45,203 nt of DNA from Acidobacteriota bacterium (GTDB lineage Bacteria > Acidobacteriota > UBA6911 > RPQK01 > JAJDTT01). A program made the position numbers and the translations under genes. The stretch's first letter is position 1. The number at the start of each line of letters is the position of its first letter. The notes under the pieces are model-generated. The model was not told where the DNA came from, searched no databases, and saw only the letters and a list, made by a program, of their open reading frames with translations. The stretch spans positions 1-45,203 of the forward strand of contig JAPPLF010000102.1 of the NCBI GenBank assembly GCA_028874215.1. The letters are read 5' to 3'. This document shows, piece after piece, positions 15,978 to 24,470 of this stretch.

Positions 15978-16760
15978 TCAGTTACGGAACGAGGGGTCCC
16001 TCTGGTCCATGAGCCGGACCAGGGCGTCAAATTCCAGTTGGCCCAGGTCGGCGGCGCACTTGGCGAAATCGTCCATCTGATCCGCCGACCGCGCGACGAC
16101 CGAATCGGACGGGATCACCAGTTTCTGCCGGCAGGCCATAGCATCGAGCTGGACCTGGCAGGCCCGCTCCAGACGGTAGATGTGCAGGAACGCCTCGGGG
16201 ACGGTTGCTCCGACGCTCAACAGACCATGGTTGCGCAGGATCATGACGTTCGACGTTCCCAGGTCCTCGGCGAGCTTCCTGCGCTCGTCCAGGAACAGTT
16301 GAGAGCCCTCGTAGTCGTGGTAGCCGATATTGTTGTAGAAGCTGGTGGCGTTCATGCTGATGTTCAGGAGTCCGCATTCCAGCGCCGCCACGGCCATTCC
16401 GGCCCGGGTATGGGTGTGGATCACGCAGTGGGCATTCTCCCGGTGCTGGTGAATGGCGCTGTGGATGACGAACCCGGCCGGGTTGAAGGGATAGTCGGAG
16501 GGCTCGACCAGATTCCCGTCCAGGTCGATCTTCACCAGGCTGGAAGCCGTCATCTCGTCATAGCGCAGCCCGTAGGGGTTGATCAGAAAGTGGTGTTCGG
16601 GGCCGGGCACGCGAAGCGAGATATGCCCGTAGATCAGCTCGCACCAGTCGAAATAGTCCACGATCCGGTAGCACGCCGCGAGCTGGACCCGGAGATCCCA
16701 TTCGACAGCATCGATTTCCCGAGGAACCTCAGTGACTACGGATGTCTGTATTGCCGCCAT
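15978..16760 (-). CDS. class II aldolase/adducin family protein
   Basis: 260 residues, the normal length for L-fuculose-phosphate aldolase-like class II enzymes. Zinc-binding histidines are visible as HTH (115-117, in CVIHTHTRAGMA) and His178 in LRNHGLLSVG. YGHISLRVPG and NPYGLRYDEM match the substrate-loop region. Family members cleave or decarboxylate sugar phosphates and acids (fuculose-, ribulose- or rhamnulose-phosphate types, or 3-oxo-tetronate decarboxylase types). The specificity is unresolved. Together with the upstream enolase-superfamily enzyme and downstream oxidoreductase it suggests a sugar-acid pathway, which is an inference from order. A 150-base gap carrying three hairpins separates it from the enolase-superfamily gene. 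Confidence 0.85.
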   Translation of the reverse strand: MAAIQTSVVTEVPREIDAVEWDLRVQLAACYRIVDYFDWCELIYGHISLRVPGPEHHFLINPYGLRYDEMTASSLVKIDLDGNLVEPSDYPFNPAGFVIHSAIHQHRENAHCVIHTHTRAGMAVAALECGLLNISMNATSFYNNIGYHDYEGSQLFLDERRKLAEDLGTSNVMILRNHGLLSVGATVPEAFLHIYRLERACQVQLDAMACRQKLVIPSDSVVARSADQMDDFAKCAADLGQLEFDALVRLMDQRDPSFRN

Positions 16761-16774
16761 GGCTGATCCTCCTT

Positions 16775-16889
16775 GGAGGGGCGATTTCCTAATCGCCCAT
16801 TCCTTTGTACGGCCGTTCCTTCATTGTTACGTCGGAGTTCGGCGGTTAGAAACCGCCGTTCCTGTTCGGCGGCTAGAAGCCGCCGCTCC
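16775..16889. repeat. three tandem intergenic hairpins
   Basis: Three perfect stems follow one another between the aldolase and enolase-superfamily genes. The first is GGGCGATT (16779-16786) with AATCGCCC (16791-16798), flanked by GGAG and TTCC. The second is GGCGGTT (16841-16847) with AACCGCC (16851-16857). The third is GGCGGCT (16868-16874) with AGCCGCC (16878-16884). The last two share an AGA loop while one base pair changes on both arms. Each is followed by G(T/C)TCC or ATTCC. They may attenuate or stabilise the polycistronic message, or be relics of a mobile palindromic element. Confidence 0.65.
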
Positions 16890-16912
16890 TTTGGGATGAG
16901 ATTACCACGACG

Positions 16913-18292
16913 TCAGGACGTTTCAAATCGGCGGTCGATGCGGTCCCACTGGTAGCCGAGTCCCGGCCCCCGAAGGGTAGACGTGCGGATCCTTCCCTGC
17001 TCCAGCTTGAAGAATCCAGGATGGACCGCCCGTTCCGGTTCGCTGCTGGCGGGGAAGAACTGGCGGCTGTTGGACTCCACGCCCCGTATGGTCTGCAGCC
17101 TACCGGCAAGCCCAGCCGACTGAAGCAGCGCGATCCCCGGATTGGTCAGATCCTGCACCGCGAACGGAACGCCGGCCGCCGCCGCCCGGGATGCCAGCAC
17201 CAGTTCGGCCGATTGGCACTTGCAGGTCTTCAAGGCCAGCCCGCTGTAGCCCAGTTCCAACGCCAGTTCCAGATCCTCCAGCGAGCTCAGGGCCTCATCC
17301 ACGATCACCGGCTTGATCTGCCGCAATTCCGTCATGTCCAACATTCGTTTTCGCAGATCCCTCTCGCAGGGCTGTTCCACGTAGAGCAGCGAGTCGAACG
17401 CAGCCCGGTTCTCTTCCCTCAACCGCACCAGAAGCTCCACCATGTACTGGGGTGTGCCGCACATCTCATTCGTGTCCGCCGTGAGCCACAGTTCATCGAT
17501 ACCGAGGCGGCGTTGCTCCGCACGGGCCAGGCGATAGACCTCCAACAGCCGGTTGAGATCCCACTCCAGGTCGGTCCCCACCAGCTTGACCTTCAGACAG
17601 CGGAGCGCCTCGTAGCGGATCCATTGGTCCAGGGAAACGGGAAGGCCGTCGTCGGGGTCATCTTCCGTGACTTCGGCCTCCGAAAGCTTGTCCATCCCCC
17701 CCACCAGGTGGAAGGCATCCACCTGTTCCGGCAAAGGATGGAGAAAATCCTCAACATAGCGGCCCGCGTAGGATGACCCCAACCAACGGGAGAGATCGTG
17801 GTCCATGTGCCCGGGGCCGTAGCCCAGGTAGGTGTCGATGCCCGCCGTGTTCCCGAAGGCATCGTGGAGGGCGGCGTCGGCGGCCGATGCGCAGATGAGC
17901 GCATTGAGCCGGGGCATCTCCTCGGCGGCCCCCGCGTCCCGGCAGAGGTCTCGCGCCAGGGTCTCCAATTCCGGCTCCAGTTCCCAAAAGAGGTCGATGG
18001 GGTGGGAGGAATCCTGTACGTCCCGGAGACGCCGGCACCAGGAACGCACGAGTTGGACCATCAGGTTCTCCCGCTGCGGATGGTCCACGCGGCTTGAGGG
18101 CCAGCCCCAGACGTCGGAAAGAAAGATGGCGCCCCAGCCTTCTCCTCTCTCTCCGCGCCGGTTCTCCACCAGGACCCGAACGTGGCACAGCCAGGCCGAA
18201 TCCATCACCACTCCGCCGAACTTCAGGGGTGTCCGGGATCGTTCCCGGGTGAAGTAAGGTTGAATCTCCAGGATCCGAATATCCGTTTCCAT
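16913..18292 (-). CDS. enolase superfamily protein (mandelate racemase/muconate lactonizing type)
   Basis: 459 residues, longer than the usual 360-400. It carries the expected catalytic set: KVK (Lys234, Lys236), Asp273 in LTADTNE, Glu306 in YVEQP, Asp332-Glu333 in IVDEAL, and a C-terminal KTCK (355-358), as in the muconate lactonizing enzyme, dipeptide epimerase and o-succinylbenzoate synthase branch. Unlike the copy at 1706, nothing essential appears missing. The extra length sits mostly between residues 110 and 220, with a stretch rich in Asp and Glu (200-215). It starts 10 bases after the transporter stop, so the two are cotranscribed, which suggests that the transporter supplies the substrate or a metal. 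The specific reaction is unknown. Confidence 0.85.
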   Translation of the reverse strand: METDIRILEIQPYFTRERSRTPLKFGGVVMDSAWLCHVRVLVENRRGERGEGWGAIFLSDVWGWPSSRVDHPQRENLMVQLVRSWCRRLRDVQDSSHPIDLFWELEPELETLARDLCRDAGAAEEMPRLNALICASAADAALHDAFGNTAGIDTYLGYGPGHMDHDLSRWLGSSYAGRYVEDFLHPLPEQVDAFHLVGGMDKLSEAEVTEDDPDDGLPVSLDQWIRYEALRCLKVKLVGTDLEWDLNRLLEVYRLARAEQRRLGIDELWLTADTNEMCGTPQYMVELLVRLREENRAAFDSLLYVEQPCERDLRKRMLDMTELRQIKPVIVDEALSSLEDLELALELGYSGLALKTCKCQSAELVLASRAAAAGVPFAVQDLTNPGIALLQSAGLAGRLQTIRGVESNSRQFFPASSEPERAVHPGFFKLEQGRIRTSTLRGPGLGYQWDRIDRRFETS

Positions 18293-18302
18293 GGCTGGTT
18301 CC

Positions 18303-19580
18303 CTACCCCGCCAACAAACTCTTCACCATCGGCACGACCCTGAGGGCCGTCATGCCGGCGATTCCCAACAGGACGGTCACGCCTACAAGGACGAAGGCCC
18401 GTTCCGGCAGCGACAACGGACGCCGCGCCATGGCGTCCCGGTCGAAGAAGGCCAGCAACGTGGCCAGTACGCCCAGGGGCATCGCCAGCAGGGTCAGGGC
18501 CTGGGCCAAGGCGAGGGCACGGATCTCCAACTGGCTCTTTGCGACAGAGGCCGACGTTGCCGACGCATCAGCCGGCGCCTCGGACTGAAGGATGGCAACA
18601 GCAGTGGCCATGCCGATGACCAGGATGATCCCGGCGATGAGCTTGGTCGTGGGAGAGTTGACCTTGCCCCCCAGGCCCAGCCCGTCGTTGACCAGGACCC
18701 CGCCGACCATGGCGTTGGTCACGAAGCTGGAGAAGGCTGCGGTGCCGAAACCGACGCAGAAGATGATCCGGGCGTACGGTCCGAAGACGCCCTCTAGTTG
18801 CATTGCCATGCCCGCGGCGCTGTCCACACGTCCGTCCGGGTAAAGAACGGCGGCCGCAGTCATCATGATCACGCAGCCGATGGCCGTGTAGAGAACGGAC
18901 GCCAGCACCGTGTCGGTGACGCCGCTGGAGAGATCTTCTTCCTTCCAGCCCTTGGCACGGACCAGGTAGGCCTGGAAGAAGGCCGCCACCATCACGAACG
19001 TGGTGGCCACCAGGCCGCCTAACGTGAGCCAGTCGGCTCCCTCCGGAATATTGGGGATGGTCGCGCCCTTCAGGGCGGACAACCAGTCGGGGCCGGCCCA
19101 CAGCAGGTTGGCCGCGAACGCCAGGACCATGAAGACCAGGAAGAAGGTCATCAACCTTTCCAGCAGCAGGTAGATGTTCCGGAAGCCTGCGAGGAAGACG
19201 ATGGAGAGCAGCGTGAATCCCACCGGCCAGACCAACTTGGGGACGTCTCCAAAGAGCGTGGTCATGGCGGCGGTGACGCCCAGGTTGTTCCCGAACTGGA
19301 AGGTGGCGTTCACCGAGGCCAGGGAGAAGCCGCAGACCACGGCGAACCAGGGGCCCAGCTTTCGGGAGGCCAGTCCCAGAAAGGTCTCTTGTGAGTAGAG
19401 TCCGAATCGCAGGAAGAGGGCGAGAAACCCCGCCATGAGGGCGCCGGCAAGGATGGCCAGCCAGAGCATGGAGTAGCCGTAGACCGCGCCGGTTCGCGAC
19501 ATCAGGGTGACGCTGCCCGGTCCGATAATGCAGGCCCCCACGATAAACGCGGGTCCGATGCGTCTCAATCCGATGGCCAT
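18303..19580 (-). CDS. Nramp-like membrane transporter with altered ion-binding motifs
   Basis: 425 residues with about eleven predicted transmembrane segments and the Nramp-type opening GPAFIVGACIIGPGSVT. Canonical Nramp metal transporters have DPGN in the first helix and an MPH motif in the sixth. Here these positions read GPGS (20-23) and VAAFFQAYLV (197-207), so the known transition-metal ligands are missing. The substrate may therefore be something other than Mn2+ or Fe2+, for example Mg2+ or an organic solute. The gene begins a minus-strand group with the enolase-superfamily gene 10 bases behind it. ATG 19580 was taken as the start, but no strong ribosome site decides it. Confidence 0.8.
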   Translation of the reverse strand: MAIGLRRIGPAFIVGACIIGPGSVTLMSRTGAVYGYSMLWLAILAGALMAGFLALFLRFGLYSQETFLGLASRKLGPWFAVVCGFSLASVNATFQFGNNLGVTAAMTTLFGDVPKLVWPVGFTLLSIVFLAGFRNIYLLLERLMTFFLVFMVLAFAANLLWAGPDWLSALKGATIPNIPEGADWLTLGGLVATTFVMVAAFFQAYLVRAKGWKEEDLSSGVTDTVLASVLYTAIGCVIMMTAAAVLYPDGRVDSAAGMAMQLEGVFGPYARIIFCVGFGTAAFSSFVTNAMVGGVLVNDGLGLGGKVNSPTTKLIAGIILVIGMATAVAILQSEAPADASATSASVAKSQLEIRALALAQALTLLAMPLGVLATLLAFFDRDAMARRPLSLPERAFVLVGVTVLLGIAGMTALRVVPMVKSLLAG

Positions 19581-19608
19581 GGTCGAAACCTCTCCCTATT
19601 GTCTAATG

Positions 19609-19699
19609 GGAGCCGGAGTTTTCCTACCCCCGCTGTTCCGGTTTGGGAAACCTCAAATTATTACGCGCAAAAGAAGACGGGGGGACTAACAGTCCCCCC
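19609..19699. repeat. degenerate and intact intergenic hairpins
   Basis: GGAG at 19609 opens a decayed hairpin copy (to 19639) that shares GTTTTCCTAC with the intact hairpin at 24367-24396. A perfect 9-bp stem follows: GGGGGGACT (19679-19687) with AGTCCCCCC (19691-19699), loop AAC. It lies between the divergent transporter and cytochrome genes, so it cannot be a simple terminator for either. This supports an element-like origin. Confidence 0.55.
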
Positions 19700-19763
19700 T
19701 CCTGGCGACGATATTCGCCCTGGATTGATATACTCGTGCGACACCCCGAATCGAGGTTGGCGT

Positions 19764-22700
19764 ATGCGCTGGACACCAGTCCGAAGGCTCCAAACCTGGG
19801 CATCTCTCTTTGTGCTCAGCATTATGAGCACCGTCGCCCTGATGAGCGGATCGGGCCCGCCGCCCTCCGCGGACCGGGACGTCGACTTCGCCCGCGACAT
19901 CCGCCCCATCCTCGAGGCCAACTGCAACCAGTGCCACGGCGCCGGCCAGAGCATGAACGGTCTTCGCCTGGATACCCGGGAGGCGGCCCTGAAGGGGGGC
20001 CAGTCCGGACCGGCCATCCTTCCCGGCGACGGTTCCTCGAGCCTCCTCTACCGGAAGATCGTCGGCGACGCCCCGGGGTCTCCCATGCCTCTCACGGGTA
20101 CCCTGCCCCGCGACCAGGTCGAGATGATCCGTACTTGGCTGGACCAGGGAGCCCCTTGGACCGAGGCCATCGATGGAACCGGCGACGGCGTCAAGAAGCA
20201 CTGGGCCTATGTCAATCCGGTCCGTCCTTCCCTTCCGAAGGTCAAAGATATGTCCCGGGTCCGCAATGCCATCGACCGCTTCGTCCTGGAGCGGTTGGAA
20301 CGGGAAGGCCTGGAGCCGTCCCCGGAAGCCTCGCGGGAGACCTTGATCCGCCGCGTGACCCTGGATCTCATCGGGCTTCCGCCGACTCCCGAGGAAGTGG
20401 ACGCCTTCGTCGAGGATCGGCGTCCGCTGGCCTACGAGCGACTCGTCGACCGGCTCCTGGCCTCGCCCCGCTACGGAGAGCGCTGGGCCCGGCCCTGGCT
20501 GGACCTGGCCCGATATGCCGACACCAACGGCTACATCCACGACCGGCGGCGCAACATGTGGCTCTATCGCGATTGGGTGATCAAGGCCATCAGCTCCGAC
20601 ATGCCCTTCGACCAGTTCACCATCGAGCAGATCGCGGGGGACCTGCTGACCGACGCCACTCCCGAGCAGAAGATCGCCACCGGATTCCACCGCAACACCA
20701 TGATCAACACCGAGGGTGGCACCGACCCGGAGGAGTACCGGGTAGCGGCCATCCTGGACCGGGTCGAGACCACCGGAACCGTCTGGCTCGGGAGCACCAT
20801 TGCCTGCGCCCAGTGCCACGATCACAAGTACGATCCCATCACCCAGGAGGAGTACTTCGGGATGTACGCCTTCTTCAACAACACGATGGAGGAGAACAAC
20901 CCGAAGACGAAGGTCCGGCCGCAGAACGCCAGCATCACCCTGCCTCCCGCCGACTATCTGTCCTCTCACCGCTCCGAAATCGAGCGGGAGATCGTGGAGC
21001 TGAAGGCTGCATTGAAACGTTCCACGCCGGAGTTGGAGGCGGCGCGGACTCAATGGGAGACGCAAACGGCCACGGAGATGGTCTCCTGGAGCGATCTGGA
21101 TCCGGTCACCTACTTCTCCCTGGGCGGCGCGGAACTGACCCTTCAGGGGGACGGTGCCCTGCTGGCTTCCGGACCGAAGCCGGGGCGCGAAACGTTTGTG
21201 GTCGTGACCGAGACCCACGTCGAGGGAATCACCGCCATCCGTCTGGAGACCCTGACGGATCCCAGCCTGCCCCACGGCGGGTCCAGCCGGAGTTCCGACG
21301 GGGAGTTCATTTTGACCGAGTTTGAAGTGGTGGCGGAGCCTCTGGCCGCCTCGGGATCCTCCTCACCGGTGGCGTTCAGCGGCGCCGCGGCCGAGATCGA
21401 TCCCGTTACCATGGGAATTCGCCGCGCCCTGGACGGCGACCCCACCACCGGCTGGTCCAACAGCGGGACCAAGCAAGAGAACAGGGTCGAACGCCAGGCC
21501 ATTTTCCTGTCCGAGTCTCCCTTGGGCTTTTCGGGTGGAACCCGGTTCACCATCCGCCTGAGACATGAGGGAGAGAAGCCGGGCAAGACAATCGGCCGTT
21601 TTCGTTTTTCCGTGACCCGGGATCAGGACCCGGCCCGGAACGTCAAGCTCCCGACGCGGGCAGAACGCGTCCTGGCCGTTCCCCCCGTCCGGAGGACCGA
21701 GGTCCAACGCCGGACCCTGAACGACTACTATCGCGGCTTCGCCCCCCTGCTGACGCCGAAACGGCAACGGCTCTCCGAGCTTCTGGCCTTCTGGAAGCAG
21801 TTGACCTCGCCCAACAGCCTGGTCATGAAAGAGCTGGAGAAGCCCCGGACCACCCATCTGTTTGTCAAGGGAAGTTTTTTGGACCCGGGCAAGGAGGTCC
21901 ATCCGGGCGTCCCCACGGTGCTCCATGCCCTGCCGGAGAGCGACACGCCGCCCAATCGCCTGACCCTGGCCCGCTGGCTCGTCTCGCCGGAGAACCCCCT
22001 GGTGGGACGGGTCACCATGAATCGGCTCTGGGCCGATCATTTCGGCCGGCCACTGGTCACGACGCCGGAAAACCTGGGGACACAGGGCGACCGACCCACG
22101 CATCCGGAGCTTCTGGATTGGCTCGCCACCGAGTTCGTGGATCAGAATTGGTCCATGAAGACCATGCATCGTTTGATGGTCACATCGGCGACCTATCGTC
22201 AAGATTCCCGCATGGGAGAGGTCCTGCGGGAAAAGGACCCCTCCAACCAGTTCTACGCCCGTGGGCCGCGCTTCCGGATGGATGCCGAAATGATTCGGGA
22301 CAGCGCGCTGAGCACCGCGGGACTCCTCAGTCTGAGGCCTTACGGTCCCAGTGTCTTTCCGCCTCAGCCCAAGGGGCTCTGGGACAACCTGTACGTGGCG
22401 GACACCTGGATCACGGGTCGCGGTGACGACCGCTACCGGCGGGGTCTCTACACTTTCCTGAAGCGGATTCGTCCCTATCCCTTCTACGCCAATTTCGACG
22501 CTCCCAGCCGTGAGTCCACGTGCGTGGCTCGCAGCCGGTCCAATACGCCGCTCCAAGCGCTGAACTTGATGAACGACCAGACCTTTCTGGAAGCCGCCCG
22601 GGGACTGGCCCACCGCATGATCTCGGAAACGGGTCCGGAAACGGCCGACCGGATCTCCCACGGATTTCGCCTTTGTGTCGGTCGCCGGCCGTCACCCGGA

Positions 22701-22868
22701 GAGCTTCAGGATCTGACCGCCCTCTATCGGCTTCAAATGCAGAACCTGTCCGGATCCGCTCCGGATGCGGCGAATGCGCGCGAGAAGGCGGAAACCGGAG
22801 ATTTCATGGCCTGGACCAGTGTGGCTCAGGTGCTCCTGAATTTGGATGAAACCATCTCGCGACCGTGA
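19764..22868 (+). CDS. planctomycete-type cytochrome c / DUF1549 / DUF1553 protein, copy 2
   Basis: 1034 residues from ATG 19764, supported by GAGG 7 bases upstream. The open frame extends further upstream through a hairpin and was not used. A signal segment (about 8-28) precedes the cytochrome domain with CNQCH (53-57). DUF1549 carries [12 protein letters not shown] near 348. A central beta-rich insert of about 200 residues (roughly 440-640) contains [15 protein letters not shown] and [12 protein letters not shown], typical of a galactose-binding or F5/8-type module. DUF1553 follows from about 734 ([20 protein letters not shown]). The insert, absent from copy 1, suggests binding of a glycan. 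It is followed after 19 bases by its DUF1501 partner. Confidence 0.9.
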   Translation: MRWTPVRRLQTWASLFVLSIMSTVALMSGSGPPPSADRDVDFARDIRPILEANCNQCHGAGQSMNGLRLDTREAALKGGQSGPAILPGDGSSSLLYRKIVGDAPGSPMPLTGTLPRDQVEMIRTWLDQGAPWTEAIDGTGDGVKKHWAYVNPVRPSLPKVKDMSRVRNAIDRFVLERLEREGLEPSPEASRETLIRRVTLDLIGLPPTPEEVDAFVEDRRPLAYERLVDRLLASPRYGERWARPWLDLARYADTNGYIHDRRRNMWLYRDWVIKAISSDMPFDQFTIEQIAGDLLTDATPEQKIATGFHRNTMINTEGGTDPEEYRVAAILDRVETTGTVWLGSTIACAQCHDHKYDPITQEEYFGMYAFFNNTMEENNPKTKVRPQNASITLPPADYLSSHRSEIEREIVELKAALKRSTPELEAARTQWETQTATEMVSWSDLDPVTYFSLGGAELTLQGDGALLASGPKPGRETFVVVTETHVEGITAIRLETLTDPSLPHGGSSRSSDGEFILTEFEVVAEPLAASGSSSPVAFSGAAAEIDPVTMGIRRALDGDPTTGWSNSGTKQENRVERQAIFLSESPLGFSGGTRFTIRLRHEGEKPGKTIGRFRFSVTRDQDPARNVKLPTRAERVLAVPPVRRTEVQRRTLNDYYRGFAPLLTPKRQRLSELLAFWKQLTSPNSLVMKELEKPRTTHLFVKGSFLDPGKEVHPGVPTVLHALPESDTPPNRLTLARWLVSPENPLVGRVTMNRLWADHFGRPLVTTPENLGTQGDRPTHPELLDWLATEFVDQNWSMKTMHRLMVTSATYRQDSRMGEVLREKDPSNQFYARGPRFRMDAEMIRDSALSTAGLLSLRPYGPSVFPPQPKGLWDNLYVADTWITGRGDDRYRRGLYTFLKRIRPYPFYANFDAPSRESTCVARSRSNTPLQALNLMNDQTFLEAARGLAHRMISETGPETADRISHGFRLCVGRRPSPGELQDLTALYRLQMQNLSGSAPDAANAREKAETGDFMAWTSVAQVLLNLDETISRP

Positions 22869-22887
22869 GTCCCAGGAAAAGGCACCC

Positions 22888-24339
22888 ATGAACAGCCAAC
22901 AGGAGTTTTTGAAAGCCGTCACCCGCCGTCACTTTTTCTTCCGGGGAGGGATGAGCATCGGGTCCATCGCCCTGGCCGGGATGTTGGACGACCGGCTATT
23001 GTCGGCGCCCGCCCCGGATGCCCGCCATCCCATGGCGCCGAAAGCGGGGCACTTCGAACCCAAGGCCAAGAACGTTATCTTCCTTTTCATGTCGGGCGGT
23101 CCTTCTCAGCTCGACATGTTCGACAACAAGCCGCGGCTCACGGAAATGGACGGCCAGAACGTCGCGGAGGGAACGCTGGACGGCAAACGGTTCGCCTTCT
23201 TGCGAGGGACGCCTCAGGCCTTGGCTTCTCCCTACTCTTTCGGTCAATACGGTGAGTCGGGGGGCGAGGTCTCGGAGTTGCTGCCCCACCTCGCCGAGGT
23301 CGTGGACGACCTGACCATCGTAAAGTCGGTCCACGCGGAGCAGTTCAACCACGCTCCGGCACAATTGTTCATGAACACGGGGCACCATCTCATCGGCCGG
23401 CCCAGCATGGGTTCGTGGCTGACCTACGGGCTGGGCAGCGAGAACCGCGACCTCCCGGGCTTCGTGGTCCTGCAATCGGGTCCGGTGGAGGTCTTCGCCG
23501 GCAATTCGTGCTGGGGTCCTGCATTCCTTCCCACCGTCTATCAGGGAGTCCAGTTCCGGTCCCAGGGCGATCCGGTACTCTTCTTGTCCGATCCCGAATG
23601 GATGACCCGCAAGGCTCGCCGCCAATCGCTTGACACTCTGAAGAAGCTCAATCAACGGCAATACGAGGCCGTGGGGGATCCGGAGATCCTGACCCGCATC
23701 GCCTCCTACGAATTGGCCTACCGGATGCAGACCAGTGTCCCCGAACTGATGGACATCAACGGCGAACCGGAGCACATCCACCGCATGTACGGGACCGAGC
23801 CGGGAAAGGAATCCTTCGCCAACAACTGCCTCCTGGCCCGGCGCCTGGTGGAGCGGGGCGTCCGCTTCGTCCAGCTCTATCACCACGGATGGGACCACCA
23901 CGGACTGATCGCCTCGGGGTCCATCATCCACAAGGAGGGGTTGCAGACGCGCTGCCTGGAGATCGACCAGGCCTCAGCCGCCCTGGTGAAGGACCTGAAA
24001 GACCGGGGCCTGCTGGAGGACACACTGGTGGTCTGGGGCGGCGAATTCGGCCGGACTCCCATGAACGAGCATCCCGGAAAGTATCCGGGACGAGACCATC
24101 ATCCGTACGCATTCACCATGTGGATGGCCGGCGGCGGCACCAAGCCGGGAACCACCGTGGGCAAGACCGACGAGCTGGGATTCGACATCGTGGAAGATCC
24201 CATCCACATGCACGATATGCACGCAACCATTCTCCATCTGCTGGGTCTGGACCATACCCGGCTGGTCTACAAGTTCCAGGGACGCCAATTCCGCCTCACG
24301 GACGTGGGCGGCCACGTGGTGGACAAGCTGCTCGCATAG
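22888..24339 (+). CDS. DUF1501 protein, Tat-exported, copy 2
   Basis: 483 residues from ATG 22888, preceded by AGGAAAAGG. An in-frame ATG at 22846 would overlap the cytochrome gene and is less likely. A twin-arginine-type leader is present ([16 protein letters not shown]). The body has the family marks [46 protein letters not shown] and [17 protein letters not shown]. The closing [11 protein letters not shown]...KLLA matches the other copies. This alkaline-phosphatase-fold protein pairs with the cytochrome gene upstream. Its reaction is unknown. A double hairpin follows the stop codon. Confidence 0.9.
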   Translation: MNSQQEFLKAVTRRHFFFRGGMSIGSIALAGMLDDRLLSAPAPDARHPMAPKAGHFEPKAKNVIFLFMSGGPSQLDMFDNKPRLTEMDGQNVAEGTLDGKRFAFLRGTPQALASPYSFGQYGESGGEVSELLPHLAEVVDDLTIVKSVHAEQFNHAPAQLFMNTGHHLIGRPSMGSWLTYGLGSENRDLPGFVVLQSGPVEVFAGNSCWGPAFLPTVYQGVQFRSQGDPVLFLSDPEWMTRKARRQSLDTLKKLNQRQYEAVGDPEILTRIASYELAYRMQTSVPELMDINGEPEHIHRMYGTEPGKESFANNCLLARRLVERGVRFVQLYHHGWDHHGLIASGSIIHKEGLQTRCLEIDQASAALVKDLKDRGLLEDTLVVWGGEFGRTPMNEHPGKYPGRDHHPYAFTMWMAGGGTKPGTTVGKTDELGFDIVEDPIHMHDMHATILHLLGLDHTRLVYKFQGRQFRLTDVGGHVVDKLLA

Positions 24340-24340
24340 G

Positions 24341-24396
24341 GGAGCGGCGACAATCTTGTCGCCGGTGGAGCGGCGGTTTTCCTACCGCCGCACTCC
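24341..24396. repeat. two adjacent hairpins after the second DUF1501 gene
   Basis: CGGCGACA (24345-24352) pairs with TGTCGCCG (24357-24364). Next, GGAG plus CGGCGGT (24367-24377) pairs with ACCGCCG (24384-24390) and CTCC (24393-24396). Both sit directly after the DUF1501 stop and before the convergent radical SAM gene, so they probably terminate transcription. They belong to the same family as 2830, 4488, 16775 and 19679. Confidence 0.65.
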
Positions 24397-24470
24397 GTTG
24401 TGACAAACTTGCCGACGAAGACTGGCGGACAAACAGTCCCGATTGTCCCTCAGTCAACTGAAGAGTATTT

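Noticed and set aside
16775-16889. The run of hairpins considered as a CRISPR array.
   Set aside because: Units differ in sequence, are unevenly spaced, have no constant repeat length and there are no cas genes in the window.
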